Assembly: GCA_025210735.1 (NCBI GenBank)
Contig: JAOARD010000010.1
Coordinates: 1-50,966, forward strand
DNA length: 50,966 nt
Reading direction: 5' to 3'
Origin: Bacteroidales bacterium
Lineage (GTDB): Bacteria > Bacteroidota > Bacteroidia > Bacteroidales > UBA6680
How positions within the stretch are numbered: the first letter of the stretch is position 1; each line of letters opens with the position of its first letter. The notes under the pieces were generated by a model. That model did no database searches. It saw only the letters and a program-made list of their open reading frames with translations, and was not told the DNA's origin. The translations under genes and the position numbers were made by a program. Shown here piece by piece: positions 31,521 to 40,711 of this stretch.

Positions 31521-31550
31521 GGGTCGTTAAGTTTAACGACCCATTTTTTT
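31521..31550 (+). terminator. Terminator of enolase
   Basis: Perfect stem GGGTCGTTAA (31521-31530) and TTAACGACCC (31533-31542), followed by A and seven T. The tight 2-nt loop would in practice open to four. It lies immediately before the UbiD-family ATG. Confidence 0.92.
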
Positions 31551-31553
31551 ATT

Positions 31554-33452
31554 ATGGCATATAAGAGTTTATCAGAATTTATTAGTGCTCTTGAGCACGA
31601 AGGTGAGTTAGTGCGTATCCAACGCTTTGTTAATCCAGAATTGGAGATAACTGAGATTACCGATAGAGAATCGAAGAAGGAGGGAGGAGGAAAAGCCCTT
31701 TTGTTTGAGAATACTGGTACAGAGTTTCCTGTATTAACCAATGCAATGGGATCTGACAAACGTATTGCAATGGCATTGAGCAGTACTGATGTAATTTCAA
31801 TTGGCGAGGAGATAGAGTCATTGATTAAGAAGGTTACATCACCAGCAAACTCTCTTTTTGATAAACTAAGATTATTGCCAACACTTTATGATGTATCTAC
31901 ATGGATGCCAAAGACAAAGGGTGGACGTGGTGCATGTCAGGAGGTAATATGTAAAGAGCCTGATCTTTCGCAGATACCTGTTCTTAAATGCTGGCCTGCT
32001 GATGGTGGACGATTTGTTACATTGCCAATGGTAATAACCCGAGATCTTGAATCGGGTATAAGAAATGTTGGTATGTATAGAATGCAGATATTTGATAAGG
32101 ATCTTACAGGAATGCACTGGCACCGACATAAAGTAGGTGCACGACACTACAACCAGTATAAAGAGGCTGGTAAACGTATGCATGTAGCTGTAGCTATTGG
32201 TGGCGATCCTGTATATACCTACTCTGCTACGGCTCCAATGCCTGATAATGTAGATGAGTTTATGCTCGCCGGATTCTTGCGCAAGAAAAAGGTGTCGTTA
32301 GTAAAGTGTATAACAAATGATCTTGAGGTACCTGAAGATTGCGATTTTGTTATTGAGGGTTACGTAGATCCAGCAGAGGAGTATATTTGGGAAGGACCAT
32401 TCGGAGACCATACAGGCTTCTATTCATTAGCCGATTGGTATCCTAGGTTTCATGTTACATGTATAACCCATAAGCGTAAAGCTGTATATCCGGCAACAAT
32501 TGTTGGTATACCACCGCAGGAGGATGCATATATAGCTAAAGCCACAGAGAGAATATTCTTGCCATTGATTCGTTTTACAATGCTTCCGGAGATAGAGGAT
32601 ATGTTTATTCCTCCGGTTGGTGTAGCTCACAATCTTACAATGGTGTCTATAAATAAAACTTTTCCGGGACAAGCACTTAAGGTTGCAAACTCTTTATGGG
32701 GAGCCGGACAGATGATGTTTAACAAACTTCTTTGTGTATTAGATTCAGATGTAGATATATATAATAAAGACGCTGTTCTTAGGTTGTTTTCAGATAGAGT
32801 ATCACCTGTAAATGATATACACATCTCATACGGACCTCTTGATGTATTAGATCACTCTAGTGATAGTTTTGGCTATGGAAGTAAGGCTTGTTTTGATCTT
32901 ACAGAGAAGTATACTGAAGAGAATCGTGATATTGAGCGAAATGACAGACCAGCAGAGGTAGATGAAAATTCTGTGTCAGCAATATCTGACAGTATAGTAT
33001 CTGTAAATTCAGATTTTATAAAAGAAGGATACTCGTTTCTTTTGATATCTGTAGATAAAAGCAAAGGACAATCTGCTAAAGAGATTATTAAAGGTTTAGT
33101 AGATTCAGATGTTACCACAGCAGCTAAATTTGTTATTGTTCTTGATGCCGAAACAGAGAGTATGACAGATAATATTATTGCATGGCTTATTTTATCTAAT
33201 ATAGATGCTAAACGCGATTTTATTATAAAACAAGAAACAGATCAGCTATTTGTTGATGCTACATTTAAAAGCAGCACTGTAGATGGTTTTAAGCGCGATT
33301 GGCCAAATGTTGTAACATCTGCCGATGATACAATCTCAGTGGTTGATAGTTACGTTTCTGAGCTTAATTTAGGCAGTAATTTTGAATCGCCATCAAAAAA
33401 CATTAAAGTACTTGTTAAAAATAACTCTGCAATTGCTGATAATACACATTAA
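31554..33452 (+). CDS. UbiD-family decarboxylase, probably for menaquinone
   Basis: A 632-residue protein of the UbiD family, which uses prenylated flavin made by UbiX to decarboxylate unsaturated acids. The flavin- and metal-binding core is seen at RNVGMYRMQIFDKDLTGMHW, and the acidic catalytic loop at EYIWEGPFGDHTGFYS. VGIPPQEDAYIAKATER is another family block. The length is above the usual 490 or so residues because of a C-terminal extension of about 150 residues, as in the long UbiD proteins of Bacteroidota annotated for menaquinone synthesis. The substrate is inferred from phylum and length only. No menaquinone gene is adjacent. An inverted repeat overlaps its stop codon. Confidence 0.85.
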   Translation: MAYKSLSEFISALEHEGELVRIQRFVNPELEITEITDRESKKEGGGKALLFENTGTEFPVLTNAMGSDKRIAMALSSTDVISIGEEIESLIKKVTSPANSLFDKLRLLPTLYDVSTWMPKTKGGRGACQEVICKEPDLSQIPVLKCWPADGGRFVTLPMVITRDLESGIRNVGMYRMQIFDKDLTGMHWHRHKVGARHYNQYKEAGKRMHVAVAIGGDPVYTYSATAPMPDNVDEFMLAGFLRKKKVSLVKCITNDLEVPEDCDFVIEGYVDPAEEYIWEGPFGDHTGFYSLADWYPRFHVTCITHKRKAVYPATIVGIPPQEDAYIAKATERIFLPLIRFTMLPEIEDMFIPPVGVAHNLTMVSINKTFPGQALKVANSLWGAGQMMFNKLLCVLDSDVDIYNKDAVLRLFSDRVSPVNDIHISYGPLDVLDHSSDSFGYGSKACFDLTEKYTEENRDIERNDRPAEVDENSVSAISDSIVSVNSDFIKEGYSFLLISVDKSKGQSAKEIIKGLVDSDVTTAAKFVIVLDAETESMTDNIIAWLILSNIDAKRDFIIKQETDQLFVDATFKSSTVDGFKRDWPNVVTSADDTISVVDSYVSELNLGSNFESPSKNIKVLVKNNSAIADNTH

Positions 33453-33470
33453 TTTTTTGTAAATTAATGT
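33446..33470. repeat. Perfect inverted repeat across the UbiD stop codon
   Basis: ACATTAATTT (33446-33455), 5 nt, AAATTAATGT (33461-33470). The arms match perfectly over 10 bases. There is no T-run behind it, so a terminator is unlikely. It lies 19 nt before the phosphatase gene and could be an operator or an mRNA hairpin. Confidence 0.5.
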
Positions 33471-33488
33471 AAGTATTAAAACTGTATA

Positions 33489-34646
33489 ATGGCAGAGTGT
33501 ATTTTTTTATTAAAATGTTTAGCTGAATATTTATGTAATATTTCTACTAATTGGGTAGATAACAGCTTGGGTTTAATGTCTGACAACATTACAAGTTTGT
33601 TTAATGGAACTATCTGCTTAGGTACAATTACATTAGATTTGAATGATAAACTGGTTTTTGTAACCAGTTCTGTTGTAGTTATACTTGTTGTTGGTCTAAT
33701 CGGACATTTGGTATATCACTATAAATTCTCTGTTGTAACCAGAAAAGGACGTGTTTTATATGAAGAGTTGAAATCTGAAAATGAAGAGCTGATTGTAAAA
33801 AATAGAGATCTCACCTCCAGTTTACGTTATGCTGAAAGCATTCAGGGGGCGCTATTCTCATCTGAGCAGAAGTTGAAGGCTTTGTTACCTGAATCGTTTC
33901 TGTTTTTTAAGCCACGTGATATTGTGAGTGGCGATTTTTTGTATGTTCAGCGTAAAGGTCGTGATACTGTGCTTGCTGTTGTTGATTGTACAGGTCATGG
34001 AGTGCCGGGATCAATAGTATCTATTATTGCGCATGAGGTTATATCAAAGGTTATTGAACGTTACTTTGTTTCAGATCCTTCTTTATTGCTGAATATGATA
34101 CATAAAGAGATGTCTGATTTGTTTAGTGCAAAGAAGGGTACATCGCCAATGAAAGAGGGAATGGATATTGGATTGTGTATTATAGATAAAGATCAGAAAC
34201 AGATTAAATTTTCAGGTGCTTATATATCGTTATATAAAATAGAGGATGGACTTATTGAAGAAATTAAAGGTGCCCGCCGTTCTGTTGGATATGAGAAAGG
34301 TGCTCTGCGTAGTCGCTTTGAGCAGCATATAATTAACTATAAAGATTCACATACATTCTATATGTCAACTGATGGTTATGTTGATCAGTTTGGTGGACCA
34401 CATGGTAAAAAGTTTAAATATAGAAGATTCCGGCATCTGCTTATGAAACTTTATCGTTTGTCTGTAGATGTGCAGAAGGAAGAGTTTATTCGAACGTTTG
34501 ATGAGTGGATATGTGGATATGATCAGGTGGATGATGTTCTGGCAGTTGGATTTAAAGCTGTTCTTAACACAGAGCACCCTAGTGATGATTCGCCGGAAAG
34601 CATAACTGCTGAAAAGAACATCTCAGATAATGAATTAAACAAATAG
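33489..34646 (+). CDS. Membrane-bound SpoIIE-type serine phosphatase
   Basis: A 385-residue protein with one clear membrane segment at about residues 57-76 (VFVTSSVVVILVVGLIGHLV), a short coiled coil (about 85-120, EELKSENEELIVKNRDL) and a C-terminal PP2C/SpoIIE phosphatase domain (about 130-360). The metal-binding motifs are intact: SGDFLYV, VVDCTGHGVPGS, EGMDIGLCIID and MSTDGYVDQFGG. Such proteins dephosphorylate Ser/Thr on partner proteins, often anti-sigma antagonists, or respond to signals through their N-terminal part. No partner gene is adjacent. The start ATG 33489 leaves a short, Cys-containing N-terminus that is not a signal peptide. Confidence 0.88.
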   Translation: MAECIFLLKCLAEYLCNISTNWVDNSLGLMSDNITSLFNGTICLGTITLDLNDKLVFVTSSVVVILVVGLIGHLVYHYKFSVVTRKGRVLYEELKSENEELIVKNRDLTSSLRYAESIQGALFSSEQKLKALLPESFLFFKPRDIVSGDFLYVQRKGRDTVLAVVDCTGHGVPGSIVSIIAHEVISKVIERYFVSDPSLLLNMIHKEMSDLFSAKKGTSPMKEGMDIGLCIIDKDQKQIKFSGAYISLYKIEDGLIEEIKGARRSVGYEKGALRSRFEQHIINYKDSHTFYMSTDGYVDQFGGPHGKKFKYRRFRHLLMKLYRLSVDVQKEEFIRTFDEWICGYDQVDDVLAVGFKAVLNTEHPSDDSPESITAEKNISDNELNK

Positions 34647-34836
34647 CCATTTAATTTATATCAACTAATTACTATATGAGTTTAGTGTAAGTTTTTTATT
34701 TTCTATAAAATAGAGGGTGATTCTTGTTTAGAAATATGTTCTTTATAGCGATGATTAAAAATTTGTATTGGACAATGATTTTTAAACTCATATTACAACA
34801 AACAGAGTGTGTACAGTGGTTTGTCTCTGTATGCAT

Positions 34837-34892
34837 AAAAAAATAGTTTCAGATAATATTAACCGGAAACGGAAATTATATTCTGAAACTAT
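34837..34892 (-). terminator. Terminator after the hybrid kinase
   Basis: On the minus strand, ATAGTTTCAG and CTGAAACTAT form a 10-bp stem with an AT-rich, partly pairing centre, followed by a run of seven T. A second hairpin, CTGATAACTA and TAGTTATCAG (34896-34920), lies between this and the stop codon. Confidence 0.75.
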
Positions 34893-34931
34893 CCTCTGAT
34901 AACTAGTCAATAGTTATCAGATCTTTATTTC

Positions 34932-36686
34932 TTAGTTATTTGTAGATTCGTTCTCTAATTTATGTACAATGTATTTAGACATCTTTTTGATTAAGATATC
35001 TATCTTAAATGGTTTACTTATGTAATCGTCCATTCCAGCCTCTATACATGCTTCTCTGTCGCCCAACAGTGCATTTGCTGTTACAGCAATAATTGGTGTA
35101 TGTGTACCAATGGTATTCTCAATTTCACGAATCTTTTTTGTAGCAACCATACCATCCATAATTGGCATTTGAATATCCATCAGTATAAGATCATATTGGT
35201 TTTTATCAAATTTTTCAAGAGCCTCTTTACCATTATTAGCAATGTCTATGTTTTTAACTACTTTTTTCAGGCTCAGCATAACTATTTTCTGGTTTATTAG
35301 GTTATCCTCTACCAAAAGTATATTTGAGTTTTTTAGTGCCGCTTTTTCAGATATCTCAGATTCTTTGTGTTTAATATCTTTTGTTATAACCTCACTGTTT
35401 ACCATACCACCCTTACTTCTCTGATCAATTTCAAAAGGATATGTAAATGTAAACACAGCATTTCCCGGATTTATTGCAATGTTTAGCTTGCCTCTGTAAC
35501 TTTTTACAATTTTGTTGGTTAAGGAGAGATCTAACAACTCTATATAGTCGGCAGATGAAATAGTACTGTTTTCATCATATAATTTATTTCTCATTGAAAC
35601 AGGAATAGTAATGCTTTTGTCACATATAATCTCAATAAATGTGTTCAGGTTCCTGTTATCTTTAGTAAGTAGTTTAACATTTATATCAATATTAAATGTT
35701 GCCGACTGCTTATTTTTAAGTATAGTCTCAATAATATTCAGAATTATCTGTTTTATTATAAACGGATCTGATTTTACCATGTCAGGTATTTCATTATCAA
35801 TACCAATCTTAAATTTTACAGTGTTCAGATATTGCGAGGTATATAATCTAATGGTACTTTTTATAATCTCTTTTAAGCTGAATGATGATATTAGAGAGTT
35901 GTCATAGCTTAATTTGTTGTCTGTAGATTTTGTTAGGTTCTCAACTACATTAACAAGATTGTTAGTAGATGACTGTATTGTCTCTATAAGTTCTTTCTGT
36001 TTTTGCTCAAGGTTTCCTTTCTCAATCATGTTTGTAATTACATGAATATTATTCAGCGAGGTACGCATTTGATGAGATACCTTTTCAATAAACTGATTGC
36101 TAAAATCTATCTCTCTTATAAGTTCACTTAACTGTTCATTTGCATTATCAAGTTTGTTATTTTCAATTTTTCTTAAAGAAAAGCTTATAAGTGCAACTGA
36201 TATAAATCCTAATGCAGTAATCATAAATTGCGGTGTAGCCGTGAGATCAGTAATAACTGCCGGAATTACATTTGACAATGCAAATAGAATTAATAGTAAA
36301 ACAAGAATGTTTATTCGTTTTACATTTAATACAGTGAGCATTGGAAATGTTAATGCCAGTATTGGCAGTATTGATGCTTCCAGACTTGTAAAATACACCG
36401 TAGAGCTAAGTAGAATTACAGTTACAGACTGTAACCCTATAAAGAGGGCATATTTCTTAAAGAGTTTTTCAATAGAGAAGGCAATTATCTCTATTAGTAA
36501 CAGACTACCGCCAATTATTGTATTGGTGATATTGTTGTTTACAATTCCCATAATAAGAATTGCTGTAAAAACAGGTACCAATACAAGAATGTATAATCTA
36601 CGGTTTAATGAGTCCTGGTGGTTTTTATCAGAATACTTACTATAGTATCTTGATGCTAAATTTCTAAAGTTGATAATTGTAAACAT
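34932..36686 (-). CDS. Hybrid histidine kinase with degenerate ATP-binding domain and intact receiver
   Basis: A 584-residue membrane protein. About six hydrophobic segments cover residues 28-170, then a dimerisation helix has the H-box SHQMRTSLNNI with His205. The ATPase region (about 290-425) keeps only a shadow of the fold: the N-box reads LNIIETILK, with Thr in place of the key Asn; the DxGxG box reads CDKSITIP; and the GLGL box reads LLDLSLTNK. The receiver domain (about 452-575) is complete, with VEDN, Asp504 in LMDIQMPIMDG, the Thr switch in AVTANA and the Lys in ISKPF. I infer that it cannot phosphorylate itself and may bind a ligand, act as a phosphatase or be phosphorylated by another kinase. 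It is last in a minus-strand series. Confidence 0.85.
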   Translation of the reverse strand: MFTIINFRNLASRYYSKYSDKNHQDSLNRRLYILVLVPVFTAILIMGIVNNNITNTIIGGSLLLIEIIAFSIEKLFKKYALFIGLQSVTVILLSSTVYFTSLEASILPILALTFPMLTVLNVKRINILVLLLILFALSNVIPAVITDLTATPQFMITALGFISVALISFSLRKIENNKLDNANEQLSELIREIDFSNQFIEKVSHQMRTSLNNIHVITNMIEKGNLEQKQKELIETIQSSTNNLVNVVENLTKSTDNKLSYDNSLISSFSLKEIIKSTIRLYTSQYLNTVKFKIGIDNEIPDMVKSDPFIIKQIILNIIETILKNKQSATFNIDINVKLLTKDNRNLNTFIEIICDKSITIPVSMRNKLYDENSTISSADYIELLDLSLTNKIVKSYRGKLNIAINPGNAVFTFTYPFEIDQRSKGGMVNSEVITKDIKHKESEISEKAALKNSNILLVEDNLINQKIVMLSLKKVVKNIDIANNGKEALEKFDKNQYDLILMDIQMPIMDGMVATKKIREIENTIGTHTPIIAVTANALLGDREACIEAGMDDYISKPFKIDILIKKMSKYIVHKLENESTNN

Positions 36687-36749
36687 AATCTTTTTGCAAT
36701 GTTGTATAATAAATATACAAAAAGATGATGTTTAAGGCAATAGAAAATA

Positions 36750-37379
36750 CTATTTAAATAAAAGAGCTTCAATAACGGCAGCTACACCAAGTAGTGTAAT
36801 TATTAATCCTGTTGATTTATTAATCCACCAAAGTTGCTTAAGTCTGAATTTTTTTCTGAATCTATTTACAGACCATGTAAGAGAGAACCACCAAAGTGAA
36901 GCACCAATAAATACACCTGCCAATACTAATATTGTAAGTGTTAAATCATTTTTTTCTTCAATACCACCTACTGTAGCAAATATAGGTAGTATAAAAAATA
37001 GTGTTAATGGATTTGACAGGGTAAGAAAGAACACTGATATAAAATCTTCAATAACCTTGTTCTTTTTTCGTTTATTGCGTTTTAGTTGTTTTACAGGGTT
37101 GTTATAAAATATCTTTATACCCACAAAAATTATAACTATTCCGCCAATAATCTGAATAATCTCTTCTTGTTCTTTAATAAAGTTTATTATAAAAGAGAGG
37201 CTGAAACCTGCTATTGCAGCAAATATTGTATCGGCTGTAGCAGCGCCTAAACCAGATACAAAACCACTCTTTTGTCCTTTATTTATAGTTCGTTGTATAC
37301 ACAAAACTCCTATGGGGCCTAAGGGTATTGATGACAATAGACCAATTATAATACCTCTGACAATATATTCTAAAATCAT
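36750..37379 (-). CDS. LysE/RhtB-family amino acid exporter
   Basis: A 209-residue membrane protein with six hydrophobic segments. It matches the LysE/RhtB translocators, which export amino acids or related metabolites. The N-terminal signature SSIPLGPIGVLCIQRTINKG corresponds to the family P-G-P block, and SGLGAATADTIFAA and the mid-protein LSNPLTLFFILPIF also fit. The basic loop KQLKRNKRKKNK is the cytoplasmic link between halves. The start is ATG 37379, 82 nt after the aldehyde dehydrogenase stop. The substrate is not predictable. Confidence 0.88.
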   Translation of the reverse strand: MILEYIVRGIIIGLLSSIPLGPIGVLCIQRTINKGQKSGFVSGLGAATADTIFAAIAGFSLSFIINFIKEQEEIIQIIGGIVIIFVGIKIFYNNPVKQLKRNKRKKNKVIEDFISVFFLTLSNPLTLFFILPIFATVGGIEEKNDLTLTILVLAGVFIGASLWWFSLTWSVNRFRKKFRLKQLWWINKSTGLIITLLGVAAVIEALLFK

Positions 37380-37461
37380 TATTCGCGCTTATGAAAAGGC
37401 AAAGATAATAATACAAACGTTCCAAAAAAGGATTGTTGATAAAAATGCCGACAGTGTTTAA

Positions 37462-38880
37462 CTATTTGTAATTTCTAACCATTAGTTTAGGTTCAAGCAT
37501 CTCTTTCATGGTATATTTTATACCTTCTCTTCCTAATCCGGAACTCTTAACACCACCATATGGCATATGATCAACTCTGAATGTAGGAACATCATTTACT
37601 ATTAATCCTCCAACCTCTATATTATTAAATGCTCTGTTTATCTCATCAAGGCTATCGCTGAATATTCCTGCTTGTAACCCGTACTCTGACTGGTTAACCT
37701 GATATATAGCAATATCAAAATCACTATATTTCTCTATACAGACAACCGGTCCAAATACCTCAAGGTTATTTACTTTCATATCCGATGTGGTATTTGTTAT
37801 TATTGTTGGTTCAACATATGTATTGTCTCTGTTACCGCCAAGTAGTATTTCGGCTCCTGAATTTTTGGCTTCATTAATCCAGGATTCAACTCTTTCTGCA
37901 TTTTTAATATCTATCATTGCAGATATATCAGTATTACTATCAAGAGGAGATCCTTGTTTTAGTTTTTTAGCTTCGGTAATAAACTTGGTTGTAAATTCAC
38001 TGAATATAGATTCGTGGACATATATTCTTTGAAGATGTATACAAACCTGTCCGGAGTATGCAAATGCTCCCGATACAGTTTTTTTAATTGTCTCTTCAAG
38101 CTTACATGATGGAGCAACAATTGCTGCTGCATTTCCGCCTAACTCAAGTGTAATCTTTTTTCTTCCGCATTTAGCTTTCATTTCCCAACCCACTTCTGGC
38201 GATCCGGTGAATGTAAGTTTTTTAAACCTGTTATCTGTTACAAGAATATTTCCTGTTTCCCTGTTGCATGGTAGAACAGAAAAGGCTCCTTTTGGGAGTT
38301 CAGTTTTATCTATTATCTCAGCCAGGAGCAACACCGAAAGTGGGGTAGAGCTTGATGGTTTAAGTATAATAGGATTACCTGTTGCAATGGCAGGAGCTAT
38401 TTTATGTGCAGTAAGATTTAATGGGAAATTAAATGGAGAGATACCGGATACAGGTCCAATAGGTACGTATTTAACAAACCCCTCTTTATTCTCGCCCGCT
38501 TTTGTCCAGTCAATAGAGAAGTATTCGTTATTTATACGTTTACACTCCTCAGCAGCAATCTTAAATGTCTGTATAGATCTGTCAACCTCTGCAAGAGCAA
38601 ACTTAATTGGCTTAGCCGCCTCTTTGGCAATTATAGTTGCCATTTTTTCTCTATCGGCTTTAAGGTTAGTATATATCTGTGTTAGTATAGATTCCTTTTG
38701 ATGCGATGGCATTTCTGATGTAATTTTGAATGCCTCCTGAGCTTTTATTATAGCTTCTTCAACATGATCCTTATTGGCTAAAAATGTATGACCAATCAAG
38801 CTGTTGTCATATGAATTGTATACATCAAGTTTATTCTCGGTTTCAATAAACTTACCTGCCAGATATATTTTATACTCCAT
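37462..38880 (-). CDS. NAD(P)-dependent aldehyde dehydrogenase
   Basis: A 472-residue enzyme of the aldehyde dehydrogenase superfamily, which oxidises aldehydes to acids. The cofactor site is seen as GPVSGISPFNFPLN and KPSSSTPLS, the glycine loop as FTGSPEVGWEM, the general base Glu in TLELGGNAA, and the nucleophile Cys in YSGQVCIHLQRIYV. EVFGPVVCIEKY and the C-terminal PYGGVKSSGLGREG are intact. It is closest in feel to short glyceraldehyde- or lactaldehyde-type members, but the substrate cannot be settled. I chose ATG 38880 over a TTG three codons upstream. Confidence 0.9.
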   Translation of the reverse strand: MEYKIYLAGKFIETENKLDVYNSYDNSLIGHTFLANKDHVEEAIIKAQEAFKITSEMPSHQKESILTQIYTNLKADREKMATIIAKEAAKPIKFALAEVDRSIQTFKIAAEECKRINNEYFSIDWTKAGENKEGFVKYVPIGPVSGISPFNFPLNLTAHKIAPAIATGNPIILKPSSSTPLSVLLLAEIIDKTELPKGAFSVLPCNRETGNILVTDNRFKKLTFTGSPEVGWEMKAKCGRKKITLELGGNAAAIVAPSCKLEETIKKTVSGAFAYSGQVCIHLQRIYVHESIFSEFTTKFITEAKKLKQGSPLDSNTDISAMIDIKNAERVESWINEAKNSGAEILLGGNRDNTYVEPTIITNTTSDMKVNNLEVFGPVVCIEKYSDFDIAIYQVNQSEYGLQAGIFSDSLDEINRAFNNIEVGGLIVNDVPTFRVDHMPYGGVKSSGLGREGIKYTMKEMLEPKLMVRNYK

Positions 38881-38946
38881 AACTACCAATTGAGAATTTA
38901 TATTATAAACTCAAAAATAGTTAAAACAGTAATAAAACAGATTTAT

Positions 38947-40497
38947 TTATAGTATAATTTCGTCGTTATTTTTATCAAAGAAATGATACTCCAAAAAAGA
39001 GTATGACATACTTGATTTTATTTTAAGCTTACACTTATATCTTGCTGACCATTTAAATCGTTTAGAGAAGATTCCTTTTGTAAGATAAGAAGCCATAAAG
39101 GGGTGTGTTTTTAATATTATTCTACCCGATTTCTGATTCTTTGCCAAAAAGGCAAACTGATTCTCCAGTTCGTCCTCAATTAATATACTGGGTGTAACCT
39201 CTCCACTACCAGAACAGGTAGGGCACTTTTCAATAGTGTTTATAAGCATTTCAGGCCTTACACGCTGGCGTGTAATTTGCATTAACCCAAATTTACTTAG
39301 TGGAAGTATATTGTGTTTAGTTCTGTCTTGTGACATTGCCTCTTTCATCTTCTCATAAACAAGATGTTTATGCTCGTTATTCTGCATATCGATGAAATCA
39401 ACAACAATAATTCCTCCCATATCTCTGAGGCGTAACTGACGAGCAATCTCTTCTGCAGCAGCAAGGTTTACTTCAAGAGCATTTGTCTCCTGATCTTTTC
39501 CTGCTTTTGCTCTGTTTCCGCTGTTAACATCAATTACATGAAGAGCTTCAGTATGTTCTATAATAAGGTATGCACCTTTTTTAAACGATACGGTTTTACC
39601 AAACGATGCTTTTATCTGTTTCTCAACACCATAGTGTTCAAATATTGGAGCCTCGCCGTTGTAGTACTTTACAATTTTCTCTTTTTCAGGAGCAATTGTG
39701 CTAATGTAATCTTTAACCTCTCTGTATATAGTATGATCGTTAACATGAATATTATTAAAGTTCACGTTAAGTATATCTCTTAATATAGCAGATGTACGGT
39801 TAAGTTCACTAATAAAAAGCTTTGGTAAATCTTTAACATTGAGTTTATCAAACGATGATTCCCATTTTGTTACAAGGCTGCGTAGTTCAGCATCAAGAAC
39901 AGCAACTTTTTTGTTCTCGGCAGCTGTACGAACAATAACGCCGTAGTTTTTAGGCTTTATGCTTGTAACAAGATTCTTTAACCTCTTTCTCTCTTCGTGA
40001 GATTTTATCTTTTGAGATATTGATACCTTATCATAGAATGGTATAAGAACCATATGTCTGCCGGCAATTGATATCTCAGAGGTTAGTCTGGGTCCTTTAG
40101 TAGATATAGGCTCTTTTGCAATTTGAACAATTATAGTTTGACCCGGAGAGATAACATCATTGATTTTACCCTCTTTGTCAATATCTTTTTCGTTCTTGAA
40201 TTTGTGCAGAGCAGTTGTCTTTATCTTTTTGTCAAGTACCTGATTATAATACTTGTGTAGTGATCTGAATTGTGGACCAAGATCAAGATAGTGTAGGAAA
40301 GCATCTTTCTCGTAACCTACATCAACAAAAACAGCATTTAATCCGGGCATAATTTTTTTTACTTTACCCAGATATATATCGCCTACTGTAAACTGAATAT
40401 TACTCTTTTCGCGATTAAGTTCCATTAGCACTTCGTTCTCTAAAAGTGCAATCTCAATCTGCGATGCCGTTGTATTGATGATTAATTCGTTACTCAA
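38947..40497 (-). CDS. rng: Ribonuclease G (RNase E/G family)
   Basis: A 516-residue endoribonuclease that processes rRNA ends and decays mRNA by cutting AU-rich single strands. It has an S1 RNA-binding domain at the N-terminus (VGDIYLGKVKKIMPGLNAVF and VDVGYEKDAFLHY). The catalytic Mg2+ Asp residues lie in LHVIDVNSGNRAKAG and GGIIVVDFIDM. The zinc link CPTCSGSG joins subunits. It lacks the long degradosome scaffold of RNase E, so RNase G is the better name. A 14-bp hairpin separates it from the small gene upstream. Confidence 0.95.
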   Translation of the reverse strand: MSNELIINTTASQIEIALLENEVLMELNREKSNIQFTVGDIYLGKVKKIMPGLNAVFVDVGYEKDAFLHYLDLGPQFRSLHKYYNQVLDKKIKTTALHKFKNEKDIDKEGKINDVISPGQTIIVQIAKEPISTKGPRLTSEISIAGRHMVLIPFYDKVSISQKIKSHEERKRLKNLVTSIKPKNYGVIVRTAAENKKVAVLDAELRSLVTKWESSFDKLNVKDLPKLFISELNRTSAILRDILNVNFNNIHVNDHTIYREVKDYISTIAPEKEKIVKYYNGEAPIFEHYGVEKQIKASFGKTVSFKKGAYLIIEHTEALHVIDVNSGNRAKAGKDQETNALEVNLAAAEEIARQLRLRDMGGIIVVDFIDMQNNEHKHLVYEKMKEAMSQDRTKHNILPLSKFGLMQITRQRVRPEMLINTIEKCPTCSGSGEVTPSILIEDELENQFAFLAKNQKSGRIILKTHPFMASYLTKGIFSKRFKWSARYKCKLKIKSSMSYSFLEYHFFDKNNDEIIL

Positions 40498-40518
40498 AGT
40501 TCAATATTATTTTAAATA

Positions 40519-40568
40519 CAATAAACCTAAAGAATCCATTATTGTATGTATGGGCTTTAGGTTTATTG
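40519..40568 (-). terminator. Long hairpin between the COX24-like gene and rng
   Basis: CAATAAACCTAAAG (40519-40532) and CTTTAGGTTTATTG (40555-40568) make a perfect 14-bp stem around a 22-nt loop. On the minus strand a short TATTT follows. It may be an attenuator or partial terminator that lowers rng expression relative to HU and the small basic protein. Confidence 0.6.
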
Positions 40569-40587
40569 AACAACAAAGTTAAAGTAT

Positions 40588-40680
40588 TTATTTCTTCTTC
40601 TTGTGTCTGTTTTTTCTAAGACGCTTCTTACGCTTGTGCGTAGACATCTTATGTCTTTTTCTTTTCTTACCGCTTGGCAT
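40588..40680 (-). CDS. 30-residue basic protein, COX24/AURKAIP1 (mS38)-like
   Basis: From ATG 40680 to TAA 40588-40590 it encodes 30 residues, MPSGKKRKRHKMSTHKRKKR and then LRKNRHKKKK. More than half are Lys or Arg. The pattern K-R-K-R-H-K-M-x-x-H-K-R-K-K-R-x-R-K-N-R matches the COX24/AURKAIP1 C-terminal domain, known as mS38 in mitochondrial small subunits, of which Bacteroidota have tiny free-standing versions. A ribosomal role is inferred from that homology. It lies between HU and rng, 31 nt after HU. Confidence 0.8.
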   Translation of the reverse strand: MPSGKKRKRHKMSTHKRKKRLRKNRHKKKK

Positions 40681-40711
40681 AATTATTTTCTTTTAATAAA
40701 GTTTATCCAAA

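Noticed and set aside
34896..34920. Second hairpin after the hybrid kinase as a separate terminator
   Set aside because: It has a perfect stem but no T-run on either strand; the neighbouring hairpin at 34837-34892 has one and is the better candidate.
36097..36645. 182-residue open frame antisense to the hybrid kinase
   Set aside because: Its hydrophobic text is the mirror of the membrane segments of the kinase; there is no start signal and no family.
40519..40568. Long hairpin considered as a small regulatory RNA gene
   Set aside because: It lies in the short space between co-directional genes with no promoter of its own, so an attenuator or terminator is simpler.
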